A stretch of 64,000 nt of DNA from Solimonas soli DSM 21787 (GTDB lineage Bacteria; Pseudomonadota; Gammaproteobacteria; Nevskiales; Nevskiaceae): positions 186,001 through 250,000 of the forward strand of contig NZ_KI440837.1 of the NCBI RefSeq assembly GCF_000474945.1, given 5' to 3'. The position numbers and the translations under genes were made by a program. Below the pieces are notes generated by a model. It was given only the letters and a program-made list of their open reading frames with translations. It did not search any database and was not told the DNA's origin. Shown one piece after another: positions 1 through 8,078 of this stretch; positions within the stretch are counted from its first letter, which is position 1; each line of letters opens with the position of its first letter.

Positions 1-334
1 TCGGGCCAACGTCGAGCGGCGCCGCGGCCAGCGCCGCCGCCGACAGCGACGGCAGATCGGGACGCGCCAGCGAGGGCGGCGCATCGGGCGGCGGCGCCGG
101 CGCGTTGGCGAGTTGCGCATCGGGCGGCTCGTCGTGCGCCGGCGGCGGCGCGACGACCTCGATGTTGTCGAGCGTGCGCAGGCCTTCGCCTTCGCGCACC
201 GGCGGGTGGATCAGGCGAACCATCAGCCAGAACAGCAGCAGCGCCGCCGCGACGCCGAGCAGCGGCGGCACGACGACACGCGACCAGCGCCGCTCGAAGC
301 GGCGCTCAGCGGGCATCGTGGCGGCAGCCGGCAT
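1..334 (-). CDS. TonB-like energy transducer, N-terminal part (cut by window edge)
   Basis: The reading frame begins at ATG 334 (a second in-frame ATG lies at 316) and is still open at base 1. It encodes a short basic cytoplasmic start, one membrane helix (about residues 22-42) and then a proline/alanine-rich, acidic periplasmic stretch, which is the N-terminal architecture of TonB. The C-terminal TonB domain would lie outside the window. It follows ExbD by 9 bases on the same strand, so it is the expected last partner of the ExbB/ExbD motor that energises outer-membrane receptors. The TonB assignment rests on architecture and position, since no diagnostic C-terminus is visible. Confidence 0.7.
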   Translation of the reverse strand, partial: MPAAATMPAERRFERRWSRVVVPPLLGVAAALLLFWLMVRLIHPPVREGEGLRTLDNIEVVAPPPAHDEPPDAQLANAPAPPPDAPPSLARPDLPSLSAAALAAAPLDVGP

Positions 335-343
335 CGCCGTCGG

Positions 344-757
344 TCACGGCCGCGGCGCGGGCGTGGCCGCGAGCGCGACGTCCTTGAAACCGGCGAGCCG
401 CGCCTGGTCCATGGCTTCGACGACCAGCCCGGCGCGCGCATCGCGATCGGCCTGCACGATGACGGCGGCGTTCGGATTCTCCTGCCGGCGCTTCTGCAGG
501 TGCGCGCGCAGGGCGCGGATGTCGACGCGCTGGCCGTCGCTCCACACCTCGCCGTTCGGCGCGATGGCGACGAGCACGTTGCTGCGCTCCTGCTTCACCG
601 CCGTGCTCGCCACCGGCCGGTTGACATGAATGCCGGCCTCCGAAACGAAGGTGTTGGTGATGATGAAGAAGATCAGCAGGTTCAGGACGAAGTCGAGCAT
701 CGGCGCCAGGTCGATGCCGGTTTCCTCGGGCGGATGCGTGTGCCGGCGTGTGCGCAT
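344..757 (-). CDS. exbD: ExbD/TolR-family biopolymer transport protein
   Basis: A 137-residue protein with a short basic N-terminus, one membrane helix (about residues 18-38) and a periplasmic domain. The helix carries the conserved aspartate of the family in the motif PMLDFVLNLL, which takes part in proton flow through the ExbB-ExbD stator. The start is ATG 757, two bases after the exbB stop, so the two are almost certainly translated together. With the upstream exbB and downstream tonB-like gene it forms the motor of a TonB2-type system. Confidence 0.92.
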   Translation of the reverse strand: MRTRRHTHPPEETGIDLAPMLDFVLNLLIFFIITNTFVSEAGIHVNRPVASTAVKQERSNVLVAIAPNGEVWSDGQRVDIRALRAHLQKRRQENPNAAVIVQADRDARAGLVVEAMDQARLAGFKDVALAATPAPRP

Positions 758-759
758 GG

Positions 760-1290
760 CTAGATCACCAGCTCGTCGCCGAAGCGCTCGGTCTCGCGCT
801 GCACGCGCGTCTGGAAGCGGCTCAGGAAGAACATGCCGCTGACGCTGACGACGAGGCCGGCCATGGTCGCGATCATCGCGTGCGAGACGCCGTAGGCCAT
901 GGTTCGCGCATCGGCCGAGCCGCGCAGCATCATGCCGTCGAACACTTCCAGCATGCCGGTGACGGTGCCGAGCAGGCCGAGCAGCGGCGCGATCGGCACG
1001 GTGACGCGCAGGAGCGGCAGCGGCGCCGACAGGGCCACCCTGGCCTGCGAGATCAGCATCGCACGCACCTGCCGCGCGCTCCACGACTCCCGCTCGCGCC
1101 GCCGCAGCCACTGCGCGCGCAGCTCGGCGCGCTGCAGCGGGTAGACGCGGCGGAAGTACCACCAGCGCTCGGCGATCAGCGTCCACATGACCAGCGCGCA
1201 GACGAAGATCCACGGCAGCACCCAGCCGCCGGCGGCGATCAGTTCCGAGACCGACGCGAAGGGCGACAGCAGCGTATCAAGCAGACGCAT
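760..1290 (-). CDS. exbB: ExbB/TolQ-family proton channel protein
   Basis: A 176-residue MotA/TolQ/ExbB protein with three predicted membrane helices: one near residues 20-40 and two in the C-terminal half. The conserved LLGLLGTVTGM segment precedes the second helix. It would form the inner-membrane pentameric channel around ExbD that uses the proton gradient to drive TonB. It is shorter than classical ExbB and resembles the ExbB2 type. Its start (ATG 1290) overlaps the end of the TtpC-like gene by 14 bases, indicating translational coupling. Confidence 0.92.
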   Translation of the reverse strand: MRLLDTLLSPFASVSELIAAGGWVLPWIFVCALVMWTLIAERWWYFRRVYPLQRAELRAQWLRRRERESWSARQVRAMLISQARVALSAPLPLLRVTVPIAPLLGLLGTVTGMLEVFDGMMLRGSADARTMAYGVSHAMIATMAGLVVSVSGMFFLSRFQTRVQRETERFGDELVI

Positions 1291-2656
1291 CGCCGCCCTC
1301 GCCCGTCTCGATATGCCGCGCCAGCAGGCCGGCGCTCTGCTCGTCGAGAATCTGCACCAGCACGCGCGAGCGTGCCGAGAGGATGGCGTTGACGAACAGC
1401 ATCGGCACCGCGACGCCGAGGCCGAGCACCGTGGTGATCATGGCCTGCGAGATGCCGCCCGCCATCAGGCGCGGATCGCCGGCACCCTGTTCCTGGATCA
1501 CCTGGAAGGTGATGATCATGCCGGTCACGGTGCCGACCAGACCGAGCAAGGGACCGGCCGCGATGATCAGGCGCAGCAGCGGCTGGAAGCGTTCGAGCGC
1601 GGGAATCTCGCGCAGGATGGCCTCCGACAGGCGCAGTTCGAGCACTTCGGCATTGCCGATGCCCTGCGCCGGATCGCCCTTGAACGCGGCGAGCACGCGG
1701 CCGAGCGGATTGTCGGCGCGCGGGTGACCGATGTCGGCGAGTTGCCCACGCACGCGCGCACCGACGCGCAGCAGGTAGACGAGCTGCCACAGCGCCAGCA
1801 CCGCGCCGGCGAAGCCGATGACGATGATCACGTAGGCGATCACCCCGCCCTGGTCGATGCGCTCGCGCAGCGACGGCCGCAGCGCCTCCTGCGCGAGCAG
1901 GCTGCCGTGCGAGGGATCGATCATCATCGGCTGCACGCCGTCCTTCGCCTCGACGTAGTCGGCGGCAAGCGAGCGCCAGTGCCGCGCCGGCTGGCGCGTC
2001 AGCTCGGCGAGCGCGCCGGCCTGCGGATCGAAGACGAGATAACGGCCGTCGCTGAAGGCGCTGAAGCTGCCGATGCGCAGTACCTCGCGCTCGGCGCGCG
2101 CGCCGCCGGCATCGATCACCGGCGCCTTGAAGCGCGCGATCCTGCCGCTCTCGGTCAGCTCGAACTGCAGGTCGTACCAGAAGCGTTCGAGATCGGCGAC
2201 CGGCGCATAGCCGTCGCGATCGGCGAGCGCGTCGAGCGTCGCGGCCCGCTCCGGCAGCTGGGCGCTGATCAGGGATTCGGACGCGATCGCGCGGAATGCA
2301 CCGGCCGCTTCCTTGACCGCGCCCTGCACCTGCACGTAATCGCCGGCGCGCGCCTGCAGCTGCGCCTTGAGCTCGGCGATCTCCTTCTGATTCGCCGCGA
2401 AACGCGCGCGCACCGCGTCGGCGCGGGCCTTGGCGGCGGCGAGATCGGCTTCGGCCTTCTGCACCAGCGCCGCCTGCTGGTTCTTGTCGCGCAGGAAGCG
2501 CTGCTCGCGCTCGGCGTTGAGCCTGGCGTTCTGGCCGGCGGCGTCCTGCACCTGCTTGAGCAGGGCATCGAGCCCGCTCTGAGCGCTGGCCGGATCGGCG
2601 GCCAGTGCCGGCAGCGGCAGGCACAGCGCCAGCGCGACGACGAGGCGGCGGATCAT
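1277..2656 (-). CDS. ttpC: TtpC-like MotA/TolQ/ExbB protein with periplasmic coiled coil
   Basis: A 459-residue protein with a signal peptide (about residues 1-19), a long periplasmic region beginning with a coiled coil rich in Lys/Arg/Glu/Gln/Ala, and a C-terminal MotA/TolQ/ExbB domain (about 270-459) with LLGLVGTVTGM. This is the layout of TtpC, the extra component of the Vibrio TonB2 system, thought to link ExbB2/ExbD2 to TonB2 and the receptor. ATG 2656 overlaps the preceding DUF3450 stop in an ATGA. The symbol is by analogy of domain order and gene order, not by measured identity. Confidence 0.82.
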   Translation of the reverse strand: MIRRLVVALALCLPLPALAADPASAQSGLDALLKQVQDAAGQNARLNAEREQRFLRDKNQQAALVQKAEADLAAAKARADAVRARFAANQKEIAELKAQLQARAGDYVQVQGAVKEAAGAFRAIASESLISAQLPERAATLDALADRDGYAPVADLERFWYDLQFELTESGRIARFKAPVIDAGGARAEREVLRIGSFSAFSDGRYLVFDPQAGALAELTRQPARHWRSLAADYVEAKDGVQPMMIDPSHGSLLAQEALRPSLRERIDQGGVIAYVIIVIGFAGAVLALWQLVYLLRVGARVRGQLADIGHPRADNPLGRVLAAFKGDPAQGIGNAEVLELRLSEAILREIPALERFQPLLRLIIAAGPLLGLVGTVTGMIITFQVIQEQGAGDPRLMAGGISQAMITTVLGLGVAVPMLFVNAILSARSRVLVQILDEQSAGLLARHIETGEGGDASA

Positions 2657-3429
2657 GGCGCGCTCCGCGCCGCCGGCAGCGGCAGTTCGAGCAGGTTCAC
2701 CGCGGTCAGTTCGCGGGCCATCTTCAGGCCGTCGCGGATGGAGCCCGCGTAACGGCGCGGCAACGGCTCCCATCGGCCGGCGCCCGCGCTCCACAGGCGC
2801 GGCCGGCTGCCGTCCGGCGCCAGCGCGTAGAGCTCGACGCGACCGACACGCAGCACGTCGAGCGTCTCGCCGTCGGCATCGTAGCGCTCGACACCGAGCG
2901 TGCGTCCGTAGTCGACCTCGACCTGATAGGCCTCGAGGATGCGGCGGAACTTCTCGCCGGCATTGATCTGCGGATCGCCGAGCGCGCGCTTGAGGCCGGC
3001 GATGCGCTCGCGACGCTCGTCGCGCAGGAACGGCAGATCGAGGGCCACGAACTTCTCGAGGCTGTCGGTCATGCGCAGCATCAGCGGCGTCAGGTCCTCG
3101 CCCGCACGGTCGAGGTCGCCGAGCTGCTGGCGCAGGCTCTGCAGTTCGGCGCTCTGCTGGCTCAGCAACTCGTCGAGCTGCTGCGCATAGACATTCAGCT
3201 GCTGGGCCTGCCAGGTCGCGGACCGATAGCGCTCGAGCAGCGCCCGCGTCTGGTCGTCGAGCTGGTCGACGCGCTGCTGCGAAGCGACGGCGGCGCGCTG
3301 CGCCTGCTGCGCGGCGTCCAGCGCCTTGCCGAGCGGATCGTTCTGTGCCTGCGCCGCCGCCGCGGCGAGCAGCAGCGCAGCGCCGATGATGCCGCGCCGC
3401 GGCCGGCGGTCCCTCGCCGTCGCCGCCAT
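2653..3429 (-). CDS. DUF3450-type periplasmic protein of the TonB2-like operon
   Basis: A 258-residue exported protein. A twin-arginine-rich start and hydrophobic stretch (about residues 13-28, ending AQAQ) form a signal peptide. A long glutamine- and leucine-rich coiled coil (about 35-110) follows, then a C-terminal domain with a GRVELYALAPDG-type segment. This matches the DUF3450 family, whose genes stand first in TtpC-ExbB-ExbD-TonB clusters. Biochemical function is unknown; a periplasmic structural partner of the motor is an inference. It is the first gene of the operon, immediately downstream of the hydrolase gene. Confidence 0.78.
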   Translation of the reverse strand: MAATARDRRPRRGIIGAALLLAAAAAQAQNDPLGKALDAAQQAQRAAVASQQRVDQLDDQTRALLERYRSATWQAQQLNVYAQQLDELLSQQSAELQSLRQQLGDLDRAGEDLTPLMLRMTDSLEKFVALDLPFLRDERRERIAGLKRALGDPQINAGEKFRRILEAYQVEVDYGRTLGVERYDADGETLDVLRVGRVELYALAPDGSRPRLWSAGAGRWEPLPRRYAGSIRDGLKMARELTAVNLLELPLPAARSAP

Positions 3430-3430
3430 G

Positions 3431-4219
3431 TCAGCGGGCCGTGCGTTCGTGACGGTGCTCGAGAGGCCTCAGCCACCCGCAGATCGCGTGCATCATTTCC
3501 TCGGTCTCCTCGTCGTCGATGACCCAGTGTCCGCGCTCGGCGTAGTGGCGCTGCGTGACGTGCGCGTAGCGTTTCGCCACCTTGCGCACGACGCTCGCCG
3601 GCGTCAGGCGGTCCTTGCCGCAGCTTACGACGTAGACCGGACAGCGGACCTTGGCCGCTTCGACAGCCGACGCGCGCGAAAAATCCAGCGGCCACATGCC
3701 GATCTCGAAGGATGCGCACCCGGACTCGTGCACCATGCTTTCATACAGCGCGCGATGCCGGTCCACCGGCACGTTGTTGAAGGCGTAGCGCTGCGCATGC
3801 GCGAACGACGGCTTGTGCGGATTGCGCCAGAACAGGCCGCTGAACATCCATGGCGCGAAGGCGCCGACCACCGAAGGCGTCAGCGGATTGATGCCGCGCG
3901 GCGGCGCCGGCGTCAGCAGCACCAGCGCCAGCGGATCGATGCGCGTCGCCAGCTGCTGCGCGAGCAGTCCGCCCATCGAGTGGCCGATGAGGATCGGCGG
4001 CTTGTCGAAATGCCGCGCGGCGATCGCCTCCTCGAGAAACTGCAGGTAGTCGCGCAGGCTCTTGCGCCGCACCTGCAGCGGCTGGTCGGTCGCGTCGTCG
4101 TGCGCCGGCAAGGACGGCGCGAAACAGGAATAGCCGCGCGGCGCGAGGATATCGACGACGCGCTTCCAGCTCGCGCCGGTGCACCACATGCCGTGGACCA
4201 AGACCACCGGATGACTCAT
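3431..4219 (-). CDS. Alpha/beta-hydrolase fold protein
   Basis: A 262-residue alpha/beta hydrolase. Visible family features are the oxyanion segment VLVHGMWCTG near the N-terminus, the nucleophile elbow GHSMGG (catalytic serine), an acidic position near CGKDRLTP, and the C-terminal catalytic histidine in RGHW. ATG 4219 was chosen over a more distal TTG at 4234 because GGGGGAG lies at a normal ribosome-binding distance. Substrate is unknown; the fold includes esterases, lipases and haloperoxidase-like enzymes. Its stop is one base before the DUF3450 start, so it may be co-transcribed with the TonB2-like operon without an obvious functional link. Confidence 0.85.
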   Translation of the reverse strand: MSHPVVLVHGMWCTGASWKRVVDILAPRGYSCFAPSLPAHDDATDQPLQVRRKSLRDYLQFLEEAIAARHFDKPPILIGHSMGGLLAQQLATRIDPLALVLLTPAPPRGINPLTPSVVGAFAPWMFSGLFWRNPHKPSFAHAQRYAFNNVPVDRHRALYESMVHESGCASFEIGMWPLDFSRASAVEAAKVRCPVYVVSCGKDRLTPASVVRKVAKRYAHVTQRHYAERGHWVIDDEETEEMMHAICGWLRPLEHRHERTAR

Positions 4220-4294
4220 GCCGCACTCCCCCAAGCCCCGTGCAAAGCCGTAATCTAGTCGCAGCCCTGCCCTCCCTCAAACAGGAACGATGCA

Positions 4295-4663
4295 ATGGCC
4301 GATCACTCGCCCGCCTTCATCGCGCTGGTCGCCGAGGCGCGCCAGCGCATCCGCGAAGTCGCCGCCGCCGACCTGACGCGCACCCTCGCATCGCAGCGCG
4401 GCGCGCGCCTCATCGATGTGAGGGAGGAAAGCGAATATCGCGCCGGCCACGTGCGCGGCGCGGAATGGCTCGGCAAGGGCATCATCGAGCGCGACATCGA
4501 GAAGGCGGTGCCCGACAAGGACACGCCGCTGTTTCTCTATTGCGGCGGCGGCTACCGCTCGGCGCTCGCCGCCGACAACCTGCAGAAGATGGGCTACCGC
4601 CAGGTCTGGTCGATCGATGGCGGCTGGCGCGCCCTGCAGGAACTGCTGCCGACCGAGAGCTGA
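4295..4663 (+). CDS. Rhodanese-like sulfurtransferase, single domain
   Basis: A 122-residue protein made of one rhodanese domain. The substrate-binding start LIDVREESEYRAGHVRGA and the active-site loop LYCGGGYRSA are clear; the Cys in YCGGG is the expected persulfide-carrying residue, followed by the arginine that normally lines the pocket. There is no signal peptide, so it is cytoplasmic. The family moves sulfane sulfur to acceptors such as cyanide or thiols. An AGGAAC sequence precedes ATG 4295. It is divergent from the hydrolase and convergent with the tRNA-Asp/Val genes. Confidence 0.88.
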   Translation: MADHSPAFIALVAEARQRIREVAAADLTRTLASQRGARLIDVREESEYRAGHVRGAEWLGKGIIERDIEKAVPDKDTPLFLYCGGGYRSALAADNLQKMGYRQVWSIDGGWRALQELLPTES

Positions 4664-4715
4664 TTCCACGGCGGCATTGCGTCGTGGCCGACGCTCGATC
4701 CGGAACGACGGGCAA

Positions 4716-4744
4716 CAAAAAAGCCGCGAGTTCAGGCGCGGCTT
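4716..4744 (-). terminator. Rho-independent terminator of the hupB/tRNA-Val/tRNA-Asp transcript
   Basis: An 8-bp perfect stem, AAGCCGCG (4721-4728) with CGCGGCTT (4737-4744), is followed on the minus strand by a run of T (the A-run at 4717-4722 on the plus strand). It sits 15 bases downstream of the tRNA-Asp 3' end. On the plus strand the T-run is weaker, but the hairpin may also stop the rhodanese transcript. Confidence 0.75.
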
Positions 4745-4758
4745 CTTTCACAGCTTGA

Positions 4759-4835
4759 TGGCGGAGCGGACGGGACTCGAACCCGCGACCCCCGGCGTGA
4801 CAGGCCGGTATTCTAACCGACTGAACTACCGCTCC
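4759..4835 (-). tRNA. tRNA-Asp (GTC)
   Basis: A complete 77-base cloverleaf with acceptor GGAGCGG paired to CCGCTCC, anticodon loop CTGTCAC giving GTC, T-loop TTCGAAC and an encoded CCA end. It lies 11 bases downstream of tRNA-Val and is probably cut from the same transcript. Confidence 0.95.
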
Positions 4836-4846
4836 ACTTCAACTTT

Positions 4847-4922
4847 TGGTGGGTGCTGACGGGCTCGAACCGCCGACATTCGCCTTGTAAGGGCGACGCT
4901 CTACCGACTGAGCTAAGCACCC
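4847..4922 (-). tRNA. tRNA-Val (TAC)
   Basis: A complete 76-base cloverleaf with acceptor GGGTGCT paired to AGCACCC, anticodon loop CTTACAA giving TAC, T-loop TTCGAGC and an encoded CCA. It lies between hupB and tRNA-Asp on the same strand, the Val-Asp order often found beside hupB in gammaproteobacteria. Confidence 0.95.
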
Positions 4923-4980
4923 TGCAGGCAATTGCTCTGGCCAGAACTTCGGCCTTCAGCAACCAACCGTGGAAAGACCG

Positions 4981-5253
4981 CTACTTTATCAGGTCCTTGA
5001 GCGCTTTGCCAGCCTTGAACGACGGCGTCTTGCTGGCCTTGATCTTGATCGTCGCGCCCGTCTTCGGGTTGCGGCCGGCACGGGCGGCGCGCTCGCGCAC
5101 GAGGAAGGTACCGAAGCCGACCAGCGAAACCTTGTCCTTCTTCTTGAGCGCCTTGCCGACGACTTCAAAGAAAGCGTCGACCGCGCGACCGGCATCGGCC
5201 TTCGACAGGTCGGCCTTGTCGGCAACCGCGTTGATGAGTTCAGTCTTGTTCAT
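4981..5253 (-). CDS. hupB: DNA-binding protein HU-beta
   Basis: A 90-residue bacterial HU protein. It begins [11 protein letters not shown] and has the DNA-binding beta-arm signature [21 protein letters not shown] with the conserved Pro that intercalates between base pairs. HU subunits dimerise and bend DNA in the nucleoid. The length is exactly that of the family. It lies immediately upstream of tRNA-Val and tRNA-Asp. In many relatives lon and ppiD flank hupB; here the adjacent upstream genes are different and ppiD is 11 kb away. Confidence 0.97.
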   Translation of the reverse strand: MNKTELINAVADKADLSKADAGRAVDAFFEVVGKALKKKDKVSLVGFGTFLVRERAARAGRNPKTGATIKIKASKTPSFKAGKALKDLIK

Positions 5254-5694
5254 GAATCGTACGTCCCCTAAATAATGAATCGGCCGGAGCCGGAAGATGC
5301 GGCGATCGCGTGTAGGTGTTACCCGCGCTGCGACGATGTCTGCGGATCGCGCTCGCTGCGAGAGCGCGTTGTCGTAGGGATACGCGGGTTGCGGCGCTTT
5401 ATAGCAACTGAGTTTTCGAGCGTCAACACGAACGCACGACGCATATCCTTATGTCATGCAATGACATGCGTGTGTCGCCAAACAGCGACAGTTGGCACGC
5501 GCCGCGCGCATTCGCACAACGACGCGGCACGCGCCACACCGTTCGTCCGCGCGCTTGCTACCATTCGCACCGCTGAGGACTTTCTGCCGCGCGTTTGTAC
5601 GGATTCTCCCTATAGTGATTACCGTCAATTCGTCGGCGTATCGTCCGCATGCCTTTGCTACACTCCGGTCAACCCATCTGGATCAAACCAGCCG
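5254..5694. promoter_or_regulatory. Intergenic region between hupB and the Agl-Glt-like operon, with an inverted repeat
   Basis: No convincing gene in 441 bases. The stretch must hold the divergent promoters of hupB (minus) and of the plus-strand motor operon. The clearest signal is a 17-bp inverted repeat, ATGTCA-TGCAA-TGACAT at 5451-5467, in a locally AT-richer context; it looks like a dimeric-regulator operator. Which of the two transcription units it serves cannot be told from sequence alone. Confidence 0.45.
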
Positions 5695-6261
5695 ATGCCG
5701 AGAACTCGAGGCCTCAAGGCCCTAGGCGCGATTCTCGCGCTCGTAAGCAGCCTGCCCGCAGCGGCCGCCACGGCGGACCTCGACGAGCAGGCGATCAAGC
5801 TTGACCAAGCCGTGCAGGCACTCAAGGACGAGGTGCTCGAGTTCAACAGTGACGCCGCGGCCGTCGAAGTCGACGCCCTGCTGCCCGACTACAACCGCCT
5901 CAACGTCTATCTGAGCGTCACCACCGGCGGCCTGCTGCTGCAGGAAGTCACGGTCGCCATCGACGACAAGCCGGCCGAGATCTACCACTACGACGACTTC
6001 GATTCGCGCGCCATCCTCGAGAAGAACAGCGTGCAGCGCCTGCTGCGCGTGGCGGCGGCGCCGGGCGCGCACCAGCTGCGCATCAGCTTCACGGGCAATT
6101 ACGCGGATGCCAAGGCCGGTGATCCGCCGCTCACCGACCATTACAGCGCCACCATCGACAAGCCCGCGCAGGCCACCGACGTCGAGTTCGTCATCAGCCG
6201 CGAAAGCCGCTTCGGCGGCCGGCCGAAACTGACGATGAAGCAATGGAGGCCCGCGCAATGA
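5695..6261 (+). CDS. Exported protein of unknown function, first gene of the Agl-Glt-like operon
   Basis: A 188-residue protein starting at ATG 5695 with a signal peptide (basic start, hydrophobic segment to about residue 24, cleavage after AAA). The mature part is predicted mainly beta-structured and has no motif I recognise. Its stop overlaps the next gene's start (ATGA at 6258-6261), so it belongs to the operon. The ribosome-binding site is weak. A periplasmic accessory of the motor complex is inferred from context only. Confidence 0.72.
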   Translation: MPRTRGLKALGAILALVSSLPAAAATADLDEQAIKLDQAVQALKDEVLEFNSDAAAVEVDALLPDYNRLNVYLSVTTGGLLLQEVTVAIDDKPAEIYHYDDFDSRAILEKNSVQRLLRVAAAPGAHQLRISFTGNYADAKAGDPPLTDHYSATIDKPAQATDVEFVISRESRFGGRPKLTMKQWRPAQ

Positions 6262-8078
6262 AACGCCGCGTCTCTCTTGCCCTGAGCGCGGCGCTGCTCG
6301 CGCTGCCGCTCGCCGCCGCCGCCGTCGAGACCTACGAAGCCGGCAGCGCCAGGGATCCGCAGGTCCGCCTGTCGCAGTTCCTCGACGCCGACCGCCGCCA
6401 TTTCTCGGCGCTGATCGAACTGCGCCAGCTCGCCGGCGATCAGGACCCGCTGAAGATGCCGGCGGAATACCAGTGGCGGCTCGCCAACAACTACCTCGGC
6501 TTCGGCATGGGCGAACGCGCCGAGGCGGTCTACCGCAGCCTCGCGGCGACCGCGAACAACCCGAAGGACGTCGCCAAGGCACAGCTGCGCCTCGCCGAGT
6601 TCGACTATCAGCGCGGCTACACGGCGCAGGCGCGCGCCAACCTGTACCGCTTGCGCGACAAGCTGCCGAAGGAGCTGATCGCCGACTGGCAGGATCTGCT
6701 GGCGCGCGTGCTGATGGCCGAGGGCCGCTACGGCGAAGCCGCCGACATGCTGCTCAAGGAAGACAACGCCACCACGCAGTCGCCGTTCACGCGCTACAAC
6801 CTCGGCATCGCGCTGCTCAACAGCGGCCGCGTCGCGCAGGGTCAGACGGTGCTGGACCGTGTCGGCACGCTGCGCCCGGACAATGCCGAGGAGCTGGCGC
6901 TGCGCGACCGCGCCAATCTCACGCTCGGCTGGCAATTCCTGCAGACGCAGCAGGGCGGCACCGCCAAGCCGGTCTTCGGCCGCGTGCGCGTCGAGGGCCC
7001 GTTCTCGAATCGCGCCCTGCTCGGTCTCGGCTGGTCGGAGCTGGCGCCGCAGGGCGCGCGCATCCAGCGCTCGGACCCGCCGGACGACAAGGCGCAGGGT
7101 CCGAGCAAGATTTCGTTCTCGACGCTCGGCGTGCTGCTGCGCCCGGGCTATCTCGACAGCGACGTCTTCGATCGCGCCGGCATGCGCTCCTTCCGCCTGC
7201 GCAGCGGCAATCCGGAGAGCGAGGCGGCGCTGCGCCGCGCGCTGGTGCCGTGGCTCGAGCTGATCTCGCGCGATCCGATGGATCCCGCCGTGCAGGAAGC
7301 CTGGCTGGCGATTCCCTACACGCTCGACCAGCTCGGCGCGCACACGCAGGCGCTGCAGTATTACGAGAAGGCGGTCGAGGTCCTCGAGACCAGCCGCAAG
7401 CGCATGAACGATGCGATGGCCTCGATCAAGCAGGGCCGCATGGTCGAGACCATCGTGCGCCGCGACATCGATTCCGAGGCCGGCTGGGACTGGAAACTGC
7501 GCGACCTGCCGGACGCGCCGGAGACCTACTTCCTGCAAAGCCTGCTCGCCGAGCACCGCTTCCAGGAAGCGCTGAAGAACTATCGTGACGTGCGCATGCT
7601 GGCGCGCGATCTCGACGGCTGGCGAACGCACCTGGCCGGCATCGAGCAGGACTACGTGAGCGCGACGCAGCAGCCGGCGAACCCGGACGAGATCGTCAAG
7701 CGCGCACTGCGCGAACACGACGACCCCTACGCCGGCACCCGGGCAAAACTGATACTCGCGCCGCGTCTGGCGGCGCCGGGCGGCTACACGCAGAAGCCGT
7801 CGGCGCCCGCGCCGCAGATTCCGCCGCTGGAGATCGCCGCCGCGCCGACGCGCTTCAACGGACCTTACGAGCGCATCCAGACGCTGCAGTCCCGCGTCGG
7901 CAACCTGCGCGATCAGCTCGCGACGATCGGCAATGCGCAGTCGCAGCTGCTGCAGCAGATGGCGACCCAGGAACTCGAGGGCCAGCGCAAGCAGATCGAG
8001 CGCTATCTGGTCGAGGCGCGTTTCGCGCTCGCGCGCCTCTACGACCGCCAGCAGAAGGGTGAACTGGACCGTGACTGA
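6258..8078 (+). CDS. Periplasmic TPR-repeat protein of the Agl-Glt-like cluster
   Basis: A 606-residue protein with a clear signal peptide (MKRRVSLALS, then hydrophobic to about residue 21) and repeated helix pairs of TPR type through about residues 60-500, including YNLGIALLNSGR- and LARLYDRQQKGE-like units. GGAGG at 6245-6249 sits eight bases before ATG 6258, and the start overlaps the previous stop. In the Myxococcus machinery several Glt proteins are exported TPR scaffolds, and this gene takes the corresponding position before two further TPR genes. One-to-one assignment to a named Glt protein needs an alignment. Confidence 0.82.
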   Translation: MKRRVSLALSAALLALPLAAAAVETYEAGSARDPQVRLSQFLDADRRHFSALIELRQLAGDQDPLKMPAEYQWRLANNYLGFGMGERAEAVYRSLAATANNPKDVAKAQLRLAEFDYQRGYTAQARANLYRLRDKLPKELIADWQDLLARVLMAEGRYGEAADMLLKEDNATTQSPFTRYNLGIALLNSGRVAQGQTVLDRVGTLRPDNAEELALRDRANLTLGWQFLQTQQGGTAKPVFGRVRVEGPFSNRALLGLGWSELAPQGARIQRSDPPDDKAQGPSKISFSTLGVLLRPGYLDSDVFDRAGMRSFRLRSGNPESEAALRRALVPWLELISRDPMDPAVQEAWLAIPYTLDQLGAHTQALQYYEKAVEVLETSRKRMNDAMASIKQGRMVETIVRRDIDSEAGWDWKLRDLPDAPETYFLQSLLAEHRFQEALKNYRDVRMLARDLDGWRTHLAGIEQDYVSATQQPANPDEIVKRALREHDDPYAGTRAKLILAPRLAAPGGYTQKPSAPAPQIPPLEIAAAPTRFNGPYERIQTLQSRVGNLRDQLATIGNAQSQLLQQMATQELEGQRKQIERYLVEARFALARLYDRQQKGELDRD

